The notes under the pieces are model-generated. The model was not told where the DNA came from, made no database searches, and was given only the letters and a program-made list of their open reading frames with translations. A DNA stretch of 64,000 bases from assembly GCF_050624435.1 (NCBI RefSeq), contig NC_134537.1, forward strand, positions 125,774,086 to 125,838,085, read 5' to 3'. Positions 53,381-63,008 of this stretch are shown in pieces (positions within the stretch are counted from its first letter, which is position 1; each line of letters starts with the position of its first letter). The position numbers and the translations under genes were made by a program. The DNA is from Tenrec ecaudatus. Lineage: Eukaryota > Chordata > Mammalia > Afrosoricida > Tenrecidae.

Positions 53381-53562
53381 ATTGCCATTGATTCAAGTCC
53401 AAGTCACAGTGACCCTATAAGACAAGGTAGAACTGCCTCTGGGAGTTCTGAGGTTGTACATCTTTATGGGAACTGAAAACCTCAACTTTGTCTCGTGAAG
53501 TGGCTGCTCAGTTTGAACGACTGACTTGGCACTTAGCAGCCTAATGAGTAACCCATTACACC
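53381..53562 (-). mobile_element. AfroSINE, antisense
   Basis: 'ATTGCCATTGATTCAAGTCC', 'AAGTCACAGTGACCCTATAAGAC', 'AGTGGCTGCTCAGTTTGAACG' and 'AGCAGCCTAATGAGTAACCC'. The tRNA start is truncated. Confidence 0.8.
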
Positions 53563-53994
53563 ATTTATTATAGCCAAAAAGGAAATCAAGCAATCCACAA
53601 TGAGGGGTTCCTAATGTAGAACTTCCATATCCCAAAGCGTACATTATCTTTCCCATGCATTAATGTCCATCACCAACCAGGTATCTCATGGAGCATTTGT
53701 GTTCAGAGCATTTTACTTTTGGATCTTATTCTATAGACATGATTGATTATAGTCATGTGTTTGAACCTCTAGCCTCCTTTCCTGAGGTTGGACTGACACC
53801 ACACAGGATCTTTCTGGCTTAGACAGTTCCCACACAAAACTACTATAACTACTCAGGTGTGATTTTGAGGAAATTCTATCTCCATACCCTTCTCGCACAG
53901 GTGTACAGTGCTATTAGTGATAGGTTAATATTCATACAACTATATGGAAGGCCAGTTAATATGACTATGGGACATCTGTCTTCATTTTAATATA
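53563..53994. other. Unassigned
   Basis: About 430 bp; 'AAAGGAAATCAAGCAATCCAC' resembles sense L1 and the rest was not recognised. Confidence 0.25.
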
Positions 53995-54143
53995 AACATT
54001 TACAACAATAAATTTTCCTTTAAATACTTCCTGGATTTTCTCTCATAAATTTTGTAAAGTTTTATCTTAATTTTAATTCATTTGAAAGTATTTTTTAATT
54101 TTCCTTGTGATTTATTCTTCAACGCATTGTTTATTTAGGAGTT
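53995..54143 (-). mobile_element. Old L1 ORF2, antisense, part 1
   Basis: 'TTTCCTTTAAATACTTCCTGG', 'TTTTTTAATTTTCCTTGTGATTT' and 'ATTGTTTATTTAGGAGTT' are canonical antisense ORF2 text, cut by an LTR at 54144. Confidence 0.7.
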
Positions 54144-54636
54144 TGTGTTAGTCTGAGTAGACTAGACAAACAAATTCATCAACACTCATGTGTAAAAGAG
54201 AGATTTTTCTATAAAAGAGTAATTGTACATTAAGAAAACAGCCCAGCCACGTCTATAAATCCAATATTAGTCCATATGTCCAATACTAGTCCATAAATTC
54301 CTCTTTAGACTCACACAGCTGGGCAATAATTCTAAATGCAGGAAGATTATGGGCCAGTGGTTGGAATATCTTGTAGATTCAGTGGCAGTAGAAACATCTC
54401 ATTGCTGACACGTGTCTCCACGTGGTTCCTCCAGCTCCCAGGGATCTAGTGTAGCTTCACGTGGCTTGTCCACAGGAACGTCTCACAGGGAGTGAGCATG
54501 TGTCTTGCCACCAACGAGTTATATATCTCCTTAGTACCACTAAATGAAGTCACCAAGCTGTGACCTGATTGACAGGCTAACCTCTACCCCTTCAATCTTA
54601 AGTCTCAAATTGACAACAGATTATGTAACTACCATA
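54144..54636 (+). mobile_element. ERVL-type solo LTR, intact duplication
   Basis: Starts TGTGTTAGTCTGAGTAGACT and ends TATGTAACTACCATA (terminal CA mutated). A perfect 5-bp duplication GAGTT lies at 54139-54143 and 54637-54641. L1 text reads straight through once the LTR is removed. Confidence 0.88.
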
Positions 54637-54641
54637 GAGTT

Positions 54642-55010
54642 TGCTGTTTACCTCCACATTATTTACTTTCAATTTAATTTAATTCTTGTCTGAAAACCTG
54701 ATTTCTATTGTTTCAAAATTTTTAAATGTATTAAAGCTTGTTTTATTGCTGGTATACAGTTCATCTTGGAAAATGTTTCATAAGCATTTGAAAAGAATGC
54801 AGTTTACTTTTGTTGGGTGTAGTGTCATATATGTTTGTTTTGTCTGGTTGGTATATAGTGTTCTTCAATTTCTTTCTTTGTTATCTTTTGCCTGGTTGTT
54901 CTGAATATGAAGAAAGTGGCTGTGGGAGCATCTAATTACTATTATTCAACTCTCTATTTTCCCCTTCATTTCTGTGAGCTTTTGCTTCATGTATTTTGGA
55001 ACTTTGATGT
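54642..55010 (-). mobile_element. Old L1 ORF2, antisense, part 2
   Basis: 'TGCTGTTTACCTCCACATTATT' through 'AAAAGAATGCAGTTTACTTTTG', to 'CCCCTTCATTTCTGTGAGC' and 'TTTTGCTTCATGTATTTTGG'. This is the L1 order, interrupted next by an LTR of another type. Confidence 0.75.
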
Positions 55011-55574
55011 TGTGATAGCTAAGTTTGTGTGTCACCTTGGCTGTGCAAGGATTCTCAGTTGTTTGGCAATTTAGATGTAGTAATCCCTCCTGATGTAATC
55101 TAATATAATGTAATCATTTCCATGATGAATTCTGCTATGAGCAGGTCAACAATTTAAAAGAAATTTCCTTAGATTGGATTGCTTCTAATATTTATGGATG
55201 TTCTAGAAAAGATTGCTTGCTTTTTCCTGGCTCTGGATCCCATATCTGGCTGATTTGTGCTGGCAGCATGCTGTATGACCTGCCAACCCTGGGAGTTATC
55301 AGCAGCCTGACATTCTACCTTTCAACCTTGAATTCAATCACCTCTGAAGCAAGGAGTCTGCCATCTGACCTGCCATCAGACCTGCCAATCTTGGGTTCAT
55401 CAGCTCCTTCAGCCCCATAAGTCACAAGAAGCTCCCAACCTGACGTGTGATCTACTGACTTACAATTTACCAGTGTTTACAATTGTGAGTCATTTCCTTG
55501 AGATAAATCTCTCTGCATACATTCATATATAAACCTTACTAATTTTGTTTCTCTACAGAACCCAGGCTAAGACA
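55011..55574 (-). mobile_element. MLT2-like ERVL solo LTR, antisense
   Basis: Starts TGTGATAGCTAAGTTTGTGTG and ends CTACAGAACCCAGGCTAAGACA, with flanks GATGT (55006-55010) and AATGT (55575-55579), identical at four of five positions. This follows the eutherian MLT2 pattern more closely than the other LTRs here. Internal short repeats TCTGACCTGCCATCAGACCTG lie at 55370-55385. Confidence 0.75.
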
Positions 55575-55579
55575 AATGT

Positions 55580-56363
55580 TAAGTGCACATATGTATGTAA
55601 CAGCTTATCTTTCAGATGGATTAGCTCTTTTATAGGTGTAAAATATTCCTGTTGATCTCTAATAGTATATTTTTGTTTCAGTCTATACTGTTGATTTTAG
55701 TATAGTCATTTCAGATTTCCAATGCTGTTTTGCATGATACATCTTTTCTTTTTTTTAAAATCTAGTATCTTTGGATATAAAGTATGTCTTTTGTAGACAA
55801 CATATAGTTTGACTTTGTTTTTACTAGTCTGCTGATCTCTGCCTTTAGACTGAATTGCTTAATCTAATCACATTTAATGTTATTGATACAATTGGACTTA
55901 CATTTGCTTTTTTATTTTCTTATTGGGGTACCTTTGTAAGTGACTATTTGCTTTTCTCTAGCTGCTCTTATGATCTCCTTTTCCTCATAGTTGGATAATT
56001 TAACTATATGTGTCTTGGTGATTTCTTGGGATTTAGTCTGGCTGGTGTTCTTTCAGCCTCCTGAATGGTTGCCTGATTTTCATTTATTAAGCTGGGGAAG
56101 TTTTCCTCGAAGAATTCCCTCACGATTTTCACTGTTGACTTCTTTGGTGTGTCTTGTTCCGGTAATTTCTTTTGTTTTCTGTATTTCTCATGCCTCTTTG
56201 GTTCCTCTATTCCTCCTTTCTACTTTCTTTGACCTTAAAAAAATAATTTTTAGTCTAACATTTGACGTATCTTAATGATTTTCTTTCACTATATATTTTA
56301 GGTTATTTTGTTAGTAGCTGTTCTAAGGTTTACCATATGTATCGTACCTTGTTAGATTATAGC
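55580..56363 (-). mobile_element. Old L1 ORF2 5' part to ORF1, antisense, part 3
   Basis: 'GTCTTTTGTAGACAACATATAG' (55787), 'CACATTTAATGTTATTGATAC' (55869) and 'TTCTTGGGATTTAGTCTGGCTGG' (56022) appear in that order. AfroSINE insertion follows at 56364. Confidence 0.75.
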
Positions 56364-56562
56364 AGCTATGGTGGCATTGAGTTATGTGAGTTGACCAACT
56401 AACCACAAGTTCAGCAATTTGAAACCACTAGCTGCTCTGAGGAAAAAATATGTGGCTTTCTGCTCCCCAAAATATTTATAGCCTCAGAAATGCATAGAGG
56501 TAGTTATAGTTTGTTGTACAGTTGCTGTGCATTGGAATTGAGTCCATGACCACGAGTTTGTT
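56364..56562 (+). mobile_element. AfroSINE
   Basis: 'GCAGCTATGGTGGCATTGAG', 'CCAACTAACCACAAGTTCAGC', 'AAACCACTAGCTGCTCTGAGG' and 'CATTGGAATTGAGTCCATGACC'. Confidence 0.8.
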
Positions 56563-57728
56563 TTTACTTGTGTCTGTATTAGAATATACTTCAGAATTTT
56601 GCTAGCTTAACTTCAATGAGCTATATAAATATTACTTCTAAAAAGGAATGATAAAAATATGCCCTCTTCATGCTATATATTGTTATATTTATTACATACA
56701 TAAGTGTTACATATCCAACAATATAGTGTTATAATTGTTACTTTATATAATCTTAAAGAAGCTAAGGAGAGAAAGCATATATGTGCATTATATACATATA
56801 TCTGGAGTATATAGATATAATTACTACATTAACATTCTGATTTACCATTTCTGTTTTTCTTCATTTGTTCCTGTAAATTCAAATGATCATCTGGTGTCAT
56901 TTCCTTATTCTGATACCAGCACCGCTCCCAATGTAAAGCCATTGGCAAACATATTACATTTCCTTGTGTTAAACGGGCAACATCACAATTAGATGCACAT
57001 CTTTTTATACAAGTGTTCTTTAAATCAGTTAAGAAAAGAAAGAAGAAAATATGCCTATATGCTGTTTTTTGTAATTACATATATGTAGCTATCTTTACTG
57101 GTCCTATCTGTTTTTACATGTGGATACTAAATACTGTCTAGGATCATTGATTTTAACCTTCCTTTAATATATTTTGTAAGAAATACTTCCTTCAGTATAT
57201 TTTGTAAGATGAATTCTTTTGTTTTTTTCTCTCGGGCTGTCCTTATTTCATTCATTTCTAAAAGATAGTTTTGCCAAATATAGGACTTTTGGTTGACCAT
57301 ATTTTAGTGTTTTGAATATGTCACCCATACATCTTAGCTGTCACTGTTGTTGATAAGAAGGCAGCTGTTTATATTGTTGGAGTTCCCTTGAAAATTCAAA
57401 TTATTTTTGATTGTTGCTCTCAAAAATGTCTTCCTCTTCCAGCATTACTGCCATAATGTATTTATATATGGATTTATTTGCATTTTTTTCCACTTGCTGT
57501 CTACTAACCGTGTTAAAGTAATGATTGCCATCAAATGGGGGGAACTTTCAGCTAGTATTTCCACAAATACTTTTTCTACTATTTCTCTCTTTCCTGTCCT
57601 TTTTGGTGCTTCCATAACCTACATGTATGTCAGCATGATGGTGCTCCACATTTCTCTGGTGCTTTCTTCATGAAATCTTCTCTATATTCTTTGGATTACA
57701 CAATCTCTATCAAAATATCTTCAAATTA
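56563..57728 (-). mobile_element. Old L1, antisense, part 4
   Basis: 'TTGCCAAATATAGGACTTTTGG' (57271) and 'TTTTGAATATGTCACCC' (57310), then 'GATAAGAAGGCAGCTGTTTATA' (57352), form the ORF1-side antisense phrase series. The 56600-57000 part is weaker. Confidence 0.65.
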
Positions 57729-57925
57729 GTTCTTGAGTGGTGCAAATGATTAATACACTTGGCTGTTAAATAAAAAGTTAGAGGTTCAAGTTTGCCCAGA
57801 AGCATCTTGGAAGAGCTGGCGAAACATTACTTCTTAAAAATCAGTCACTGAAAATCCTGAAGTTCTACGCTGCCACACATGATGTCCCGACGTGTTGGAA
57901 TTGATTCAGCAGTAACTGGTACTGG
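57729..57925 (+). mobile_element. AfroSINE, diverged
   Basis: 'GAGTGGTGCAAATGATTAATAC', 'CTTGGCTGTTAAATAAAAAGTTAG', 'TCCCGACGTGTTGGAATTGATTC' and 'AGCAGTAACTGGTACTGG'. Confidence 0.7.
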
Positions 57926-58154
57926 TCTTTATCAGTCGTCCTTCTCTAAATTCCTATATTCTGGTTAATGCCTGTAGCAAAAAAATTCATGTCAATGATT
58001 GTACTTTTCAGATCCAGACTTTCCATTTGCTTCTTTTAAACCATAATTCCTACTTCTTCGTGGATATTCTCTATTTGATGAGACATTTCCTTCACATTTT
58101 ACTCTTTAAATTTGATTTTCCTTGTACTGTACATCTTAATTTATTAATTTTGAA
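57926..58154 (-). mobile_element. Old L1 remnant, antisense
   Basis: 'AGATCCAGACTTTCCATTTGC' and 'TTCTTTTAAACCATAATTCC' are ORF1/5' region antisense L1 text. Confidence 0.5.
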
Positions 58155-58465
58155 CATTTTATTGTGATTTAGAGAAAAGCTTACTGAGCAAATTAGTTTC
58201 TTATTCAACGATTTATGCACATTTTCCTTCGTGACATTAGTTGTGAGTTCTTCCATGTATCAGCACTCTTCCCACCCCTTCCCTATGCTCCGTGTTTCCA
58301 CTCACACACCTCTTTGACCTTCTGAACTTTGCTTTTGGGACAGTGCTGGCATTTTGGTCTCAGGTGGTTGATTGTTTTGAGGACGACATTTCTCACGGGT
58401 ATTACTGTTCACTTTGCAGGCCTGTCTCTTGTTTGGCTGAAAGGTGATCTCCAGTTCCAGGTTTG
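58155..58465 (-). mobile_element. Afrotherian L1 3' UTR fragment, antisense
   Basis: 'ATTTTATTGTGATTTAGAG', 'AAAAGCTTACTGAGCAAATTAG', 'TTTCTTATTCAACGATTTATGC' and 'GGCCTGTCTCTTGTTTGGC', then 'TGAAAGGTGATCTCC'. This follows the 3' UTR I associate with the general afrotherian (elephant-type) L1. Confidence 0.7.
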
Positions 58466-58689
58466 TGCATAATTATAATGGCTGTTTTGAAATGTTTATA
58501 TCGGACATCTCTCTCACAAGTCATTTCTGTCACCTGTTTCCTGTTCTCCCCTCCCCCAGATGTAGGTCACACTTTCCTGTTTCTTTACATGTCTAATAAT
58601 TTTTTGTTTCAAATTAGACAATTTAGACAATATATTACAGCACTTCTGGATACTGGTCTCCTCCCATGGCTTGTTATTTTTGTTTGAAA

Positions 58690-58948
58690 GCAAATATCAC
58701 TTCAAACAGAAAACAAACTGGGAAAACAGTAAAATTACCATCACCACAATAACTGAAATCTGGAGATACTAGAACAATCAAAATACCCATCAACAGTAGA
58801 ATGGATGAATGCCTATTGTATATTCATATGATGGCATGCTATCAGTGATGAAAATGAATGAACTACTGTTATACTGTCTATATAACAGCGTGAAGCAATT
58901 TCATAGACATAATGCTGAGTGAAAGAAGCCAAACACAAAAGGTATACA
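58690..58948 (+). mobile_element. L1 fragment, sense
   Basis: 'AATACCCATCAACAGTAGAATGG', 'ATGAATGCCTATTGTATATTC', 'CATGCTATCAGTGATGAAAATG' and 'AATGCTGAGTGAAAGAAGCC'. Confidence 0.65.
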
Positions 58949-59021
58949 TGGTGGCTTTTAAAAGTTTGAGGGAAAATTACATAACCTATTAAATCAATTT
59001 TTTCATAAACTTTTTAGAGCC
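58949..59021. mobile_element. Palindromic mariner-type MITE
   Basis: The arms GGCTTTTAAAAGTTTGAGGG and, inverted, GGGGCTCTAAAAAGTTTATG surround a short AT core. It is related to the copy at 6315-6382. Confidence 0.5.
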
Positions 59022-59044
59022 CCTTCTTATGCTCTGAGCCCCCT

Positions 59045-59235
59045 TATGAGTCTATTATAGGCTGCAAATGGGTAAGTGCTCAACTCCTACACTGAACAAT
59101 TGATGATTCAAACCTACCCAGATTATTTTCAGAAGACACATCTGGTGATCTTTTCTGGGAAAATCACACTATGATGCAGTTCTACTCTGCACCTGTGGGG
59201 TCCTCATGAGCTGGATATAATTCAACAACTAACAG
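59045..59235 (+). mobile_element. AfroSINE, diverged
   Basis: 'CAAATGGGTAAGTGCTCAAC', 'TTGATGATTCAAACCTACCC', 'GATGCAGTTCTACTCTGC' and 'GGGGTCCTCATGAGCTGG'. Confidence 0.65.
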
Positions 59236-59348
59236 TAGTCCTTGGGTAGCACAAGGAAGTTCTTTGGAAGAAAAGTTACTTCTGAGAGATTGGAATTAAT
59301 TCAAAGATTGTAATGGATTCCAATTGTGTGTGTGTATGTGTGTCTATT

Positions 59349-59827
59349 TGTGGAAGTTGCATAATCTATTGTCAATTTGAGACTTATGAGTGAAGGGGTG
59401 GATTTTAGCCTGTCAATCAGGTTGCAGCTTGATGACCCCATTTGGAGGCATGACAGAGATAAATAGCTCACTGGAGGTGGGACACAAGTTCACTCCCTGC
59501 GAGACATCTCCATGAACAAGACACATGGAGGTACATTAGAGCTCTGGAGCCAAAGAGCCACGTGGAGACCCCTGCCAGTGGTGAGATGCTTATACCGCCA
59601 CTGGATCCACAAGACCTTCCCCCTACTGGCCTGCGATCTTTCTGCATTCAGCATCATTGCATGTGTTTCGTGCATCTGAAAATGACTTTATAGATCAGTA
59701 TCGGACTTATGGACTTGATCTGGACTGGGCTGTTTTCTCAATATTCAACTCCTCTTGTATATAAAGCTCTTATATACACATGAGTGTCTATGACTCTGTT
59801 TCTCTCTAGTCAACCCAGACTAACACA
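59349..59827 (-). mobile_element. ERVL-type solo LTR, antisense
   Basis: Starts TGTGGAAGTTGCATAATC and ends AACCCAGACTAACACA, flanked by CTATT (59344-59348) and CTGTT (59828-59832), identical at four of five positions. The full internal order is present, including 'GATGACCCCATTTGGAGGC' and 'GGACTTGATCTGGACTGGGC'. Confidence 0.85.
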
Positions 59828-59854
59828 CTGTTTATCTAAAGTTCAAATGTTACT

Positions 59855-60126
59855 CTTTTTAGGCATCCCTGAGCCTTTTCAGCTCACAGAGACTCTGTAC
59901 AAGAGACTAAAAACCCGCACAGCCTTGCACCATGCTCACAACTGTTGTTATGTCTAAGCCATGGTGTCAATCTAGCTCCTTGAGGGCCCTCCTCTTTTTG
60001 TGACCCTCTACTTGACCAAATATGATGTCTTTCTCCAGGGCTGGTCCCTTCTTATAACATGTCCAAAGTATGTGAGATAAAGTCTTGCCATCTTTGAGTC
60101 TAAGGAGGATTCTGGTTGTACTTCTT
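59855..60126 (-). mobile_element. RTE/BovB 3' end, antisense, left part
   Basis: 'CTTGCACCATGCTCACAACTG', 'TGACCAAATATGATGTC', 'CTTATAACATGTCCAAAGTATG' and 'GATTCTGGTTGTACTTCTT'. It is interrupted by an L1-tail dimer; BovB resumes at about 60393. Confidence 0.8.
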
Positions 60127-60392
60127 ATTTTTTATTTTTTTAAATTTTATTAGGGGCTCATACAACTCTTATCACAATCCATACAGATACATACATTAAT
60201 TGTATAAAGCACATCCACACATTCTTTGCCCTCATCATTTTCTTTCTTTCTTTTTTTACATTTTATTAGGGGCTCATACAACTCTTATCACAGTCCGTAC
60301 ATATACATACATCAATTGTATAAAGCACATCCGCACATTCTTTGCCCTAATCATTTTCTTTTTTTTCCTCCTCTTTTCTTTGGTTACATTTT
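60127..60392 (-). mobile_element. L1-tail mini-element, tandem dimer
   Basis: Two antisense L1-tail units in a row (about 60140-60242 and 60255-60358). Each reads TTTTATTAGGGGCTCATAC, 'TTGTATAAAGCACATCC' and 'CATTCTTTGCCC', ending ATCATTTTC. The first unit's 5' boundary joins directly to the second unit's poly(A). A clean target duplication is not visible because both flanks are T-rich. Confidence 0.8.
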
Positions 60393-60958
60393 ATTTGTAT
60401 TTGTTTTCTGGCAGTCCACGATACTCTTAGTATTCGTTGCCAACACTGAAATTCAAGGCATCAGTTTTTCTCTGGGCTTCCTCCTTTATTGTCGGCTTTC
60501 ACATGCCTCTGTGGCCATTGAAGCTGGTCCTCGCGGTGACCTATTTGCTGAATTGGGTGAATGGCACGCATTGATTCCTGGCTGCGGCTTCCAAAGGCTT
60601 GATTGCAGATCCAAATAAAATGGAACCCTTGACAATCTTTCCTCTGTTTATCATGATGTTGTCTCTAGGTCCAGTGGCAAGGATGTTGTATCTTTTTCAC
60701 ATTGCCTTGCAATCTATGCAGAAGGTTACAGTCTTTGACTTTCATCAGCAAATCCTTCAAGTTCTCCAGGCTTCCAGCAAGCAAGGTTGTGTCATCTGCA
60801 TTTTGAAACTTGTTATCCAGGCTTCTTCCAATCCTGATGCCTTGTTCTTCTTCGTATTGTTCTGCTTCTTGAATTACTAGCTCAGCATACAGACTTAATA
60901 AGTATGGTGAGAGGAAGTATGGTGAACGGATACAAGTTCAAGCATAGGCAAAATTAAT
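60393..60958 (-). mobile_element. RTE/BovB, antisense, right part (RT region)
   Basis: 'GCAGTCCACGATACTCTTAG', 'ATCATGATGTTGTCTCTAGG', 'AAGGTTGTGTCATCTGCATT' (complement of the catalytic-box region) and 'AGCATACAGACTTAATAAGTATGG'. It reaches further 5' than most copies here, but frames are broken. Confidence 0.8.
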
Positions 60959-62436
60959 TTATGATGCTAGAAGTCAGCAGGGTTATTACCACTAGGGCCT
61001 AGGGAAGGTGTTCTAAGCAGTCAGGCTCTAAATCTTTTATTGACCTGGATGGGAATTTCATGGGTGTGTTCACTTGGTGATAATCCACAAAGTGGAACAT
61101 TTATTCTTTGAGTATTTTTTATAAATGCACATTGCCCGGCTTTCTGTATGCTTCACATGTTTGCTATCCATCAATAGTAAGTTGCGCTCTTTTTTTCCCT
61201 CTCCCTGACCTGAAACTGGAGAACTGTGCTGTGTCTGCAGAAATATGTAAATCACTACCATGTGGGGTCCAAACCTCTACTCATTTCACTTTCTAGCCGC
61301 TTCAGAAGTGAACAAACTCTTTCAAAGGTTGAATGTGCATACCCAAAGCAATGAGATGACAAATGTCAGAGGCCTTCCGCCAGTGCTCCAACATGCAGAC
61401 ACAAGGATAATTGAAAAGTCTCTCAGATTAAGCTTCTTGTGTTCCTTCGTCATTTTTTTTTTTTTGAATTCCGGGTTGCGTTTCGAAATTACAAATGACT
61501 GCTGAGCACACACGAGCAGTAAGCACGTTAACATTCCTCCGAACAAATGTCAGGGTAAATACAAACCTGTCTTCTTACCTAGAACATATGGTTTGAGCAA
61601 CAACAGTGATCACTTCTGATGTACAAGAGATGAGCAGTTGGACTGGGCTTTTTTTTTTTAAAATGAATTCAATCTGTTCCTGGATCCCAAGCTTTTAGCA
61701 TGCCTCTTCCTTTCTCCATGCGTCTCAATAATGAGCCAGCAGTCTGTAGTTGTCTCCCTTTACCCCAAGGGGACCTCTCTGGGAAAGGCAAGGGAACAGA
61801 TGAAGTGACTTGCTTCTGAGAAGGGAAAGCACAGACGGGCAGACCTCTATTTCCATGAGCGACGCTGGCAGTTCTCATTGAGCACTTAAACCTTACCTGA
61901 GTGGAGAAGTTTCCAACATGTCCTGAAGGGAGCAGGGCAATGTGGAATTTTATCTACTCCAGAAAAGCTAATATTTTGTATTTCTAGCCTCTTTCAATTT
62001 CACACAGGCATGTTCCATTGTAAAAGAGGATGGCTTTCCACCTGCATTGAAGGGAAATGACTCGATGTGGCACTTTTATCCACAGTTCTTGTAACTCCCA
62101 CCAGTGACTGGGAGGAGCAGGCACATGTGTAGAGGACTCTAGCGTGGGGATTACTAATTTTGTCCTTGTACTAGTCATAAAATGAACCATGTCAGAAGCA
62201 GGAAGAGAAATATTCGCAGCCATCCAGAAGGAAGTCCCATGAGTGGAGTGCATGCTAAATCCCTGTGTGAAATGGGGAGTGCAGAAATATAAGAGGTCAT
62301 AGTACATGAAATAGAGTGGTGGGCTTTGTGGCCCACTGAAGGAGGCAAAGGCCAAGATGCTGCATGGCTGAGAGGCGGAGGACCAGAAAGACGTGGGTGT
62401 GCATGCAAACAATCTGTCCTGTGATTAGAAGTGTTC
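60959..62436. other. Unassigned, repeat-poor sequence
   Basis: About 1.5 kb with no secure repeat. Opposing frames (plus 61260-61505; minus 61984-62412, 142 codons) have no recognised domain. T12-like runs lie near 61451 and 61649. It is a candidate for conserved non-coding sequence. Confidence 0.3.
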
Positions 62437-63008
62437 TAGGTGCTGGTGAGTTGGTTCGGACTCATAGTAACACTACTACAAGCAAACGAAGCACAGCTAG
62501 ATCCTGGTCCAGCCTCACAATTGTTATGCTTGGACCTATTGTTGAAGCCACTGTATCAGTTCATCTGTGAGAGTCTGCCTCTTTTTTGCTGTCCTTCTAC
62601 TTTACCAAGCATGATGGCCTTTTCCAGGGACTGGTCTCTCCTGATCACATGTCCAAATTATGTGAGACAAAGTCTCGCCATCTCTGCTGTTGAGGAGTAT
62701 TCTGGCAGTACTTCTTCCAAGACAGATTTGTTTGGTTTTTTTTTGTCAGTCCGTGGAACTTCCAATATTCTTCACTACCATAATTCAAATGCATTGATTT
62801 TTCTTTGGTCTTCCTTAATCAATGTCCAACTTTCACATGCATATGAGGCAATTGAAAATATTATAAGTTGCACGAGATACACATTCATCCTCAAAGTAAC
62901 ATTCTTGTTTTTCAACATCTTAAGGAGGCTTTGTGCAGCAGATTTACCCAATGCCACATGTCGTTTGATCTTCTGACTGCTGCTTCCACAAGCATTGATT
63001 GTGGATCA
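62437..63008 (-). mobile_element. RTE/BovB 3' end, antisense
   Basis: 'TCTACTTTACCAAGCATGATGG', 'CCAGGGACTGGTCTCTCC', 'TGTCCAACTTTCACATGC', 'TCTTAAGGAGGCTTTGTGC' and 'GCTTCCACAAGCATTGATTG'. It is the complement of the segment seen in sense at 4160-4450. Confidence 0.85.

Noticed and set aside
61984-62412. 142-codon minus-strand frame
   Set aside because: No recognisable domain or exon context, with composition like chance translation of non-coding sequence.
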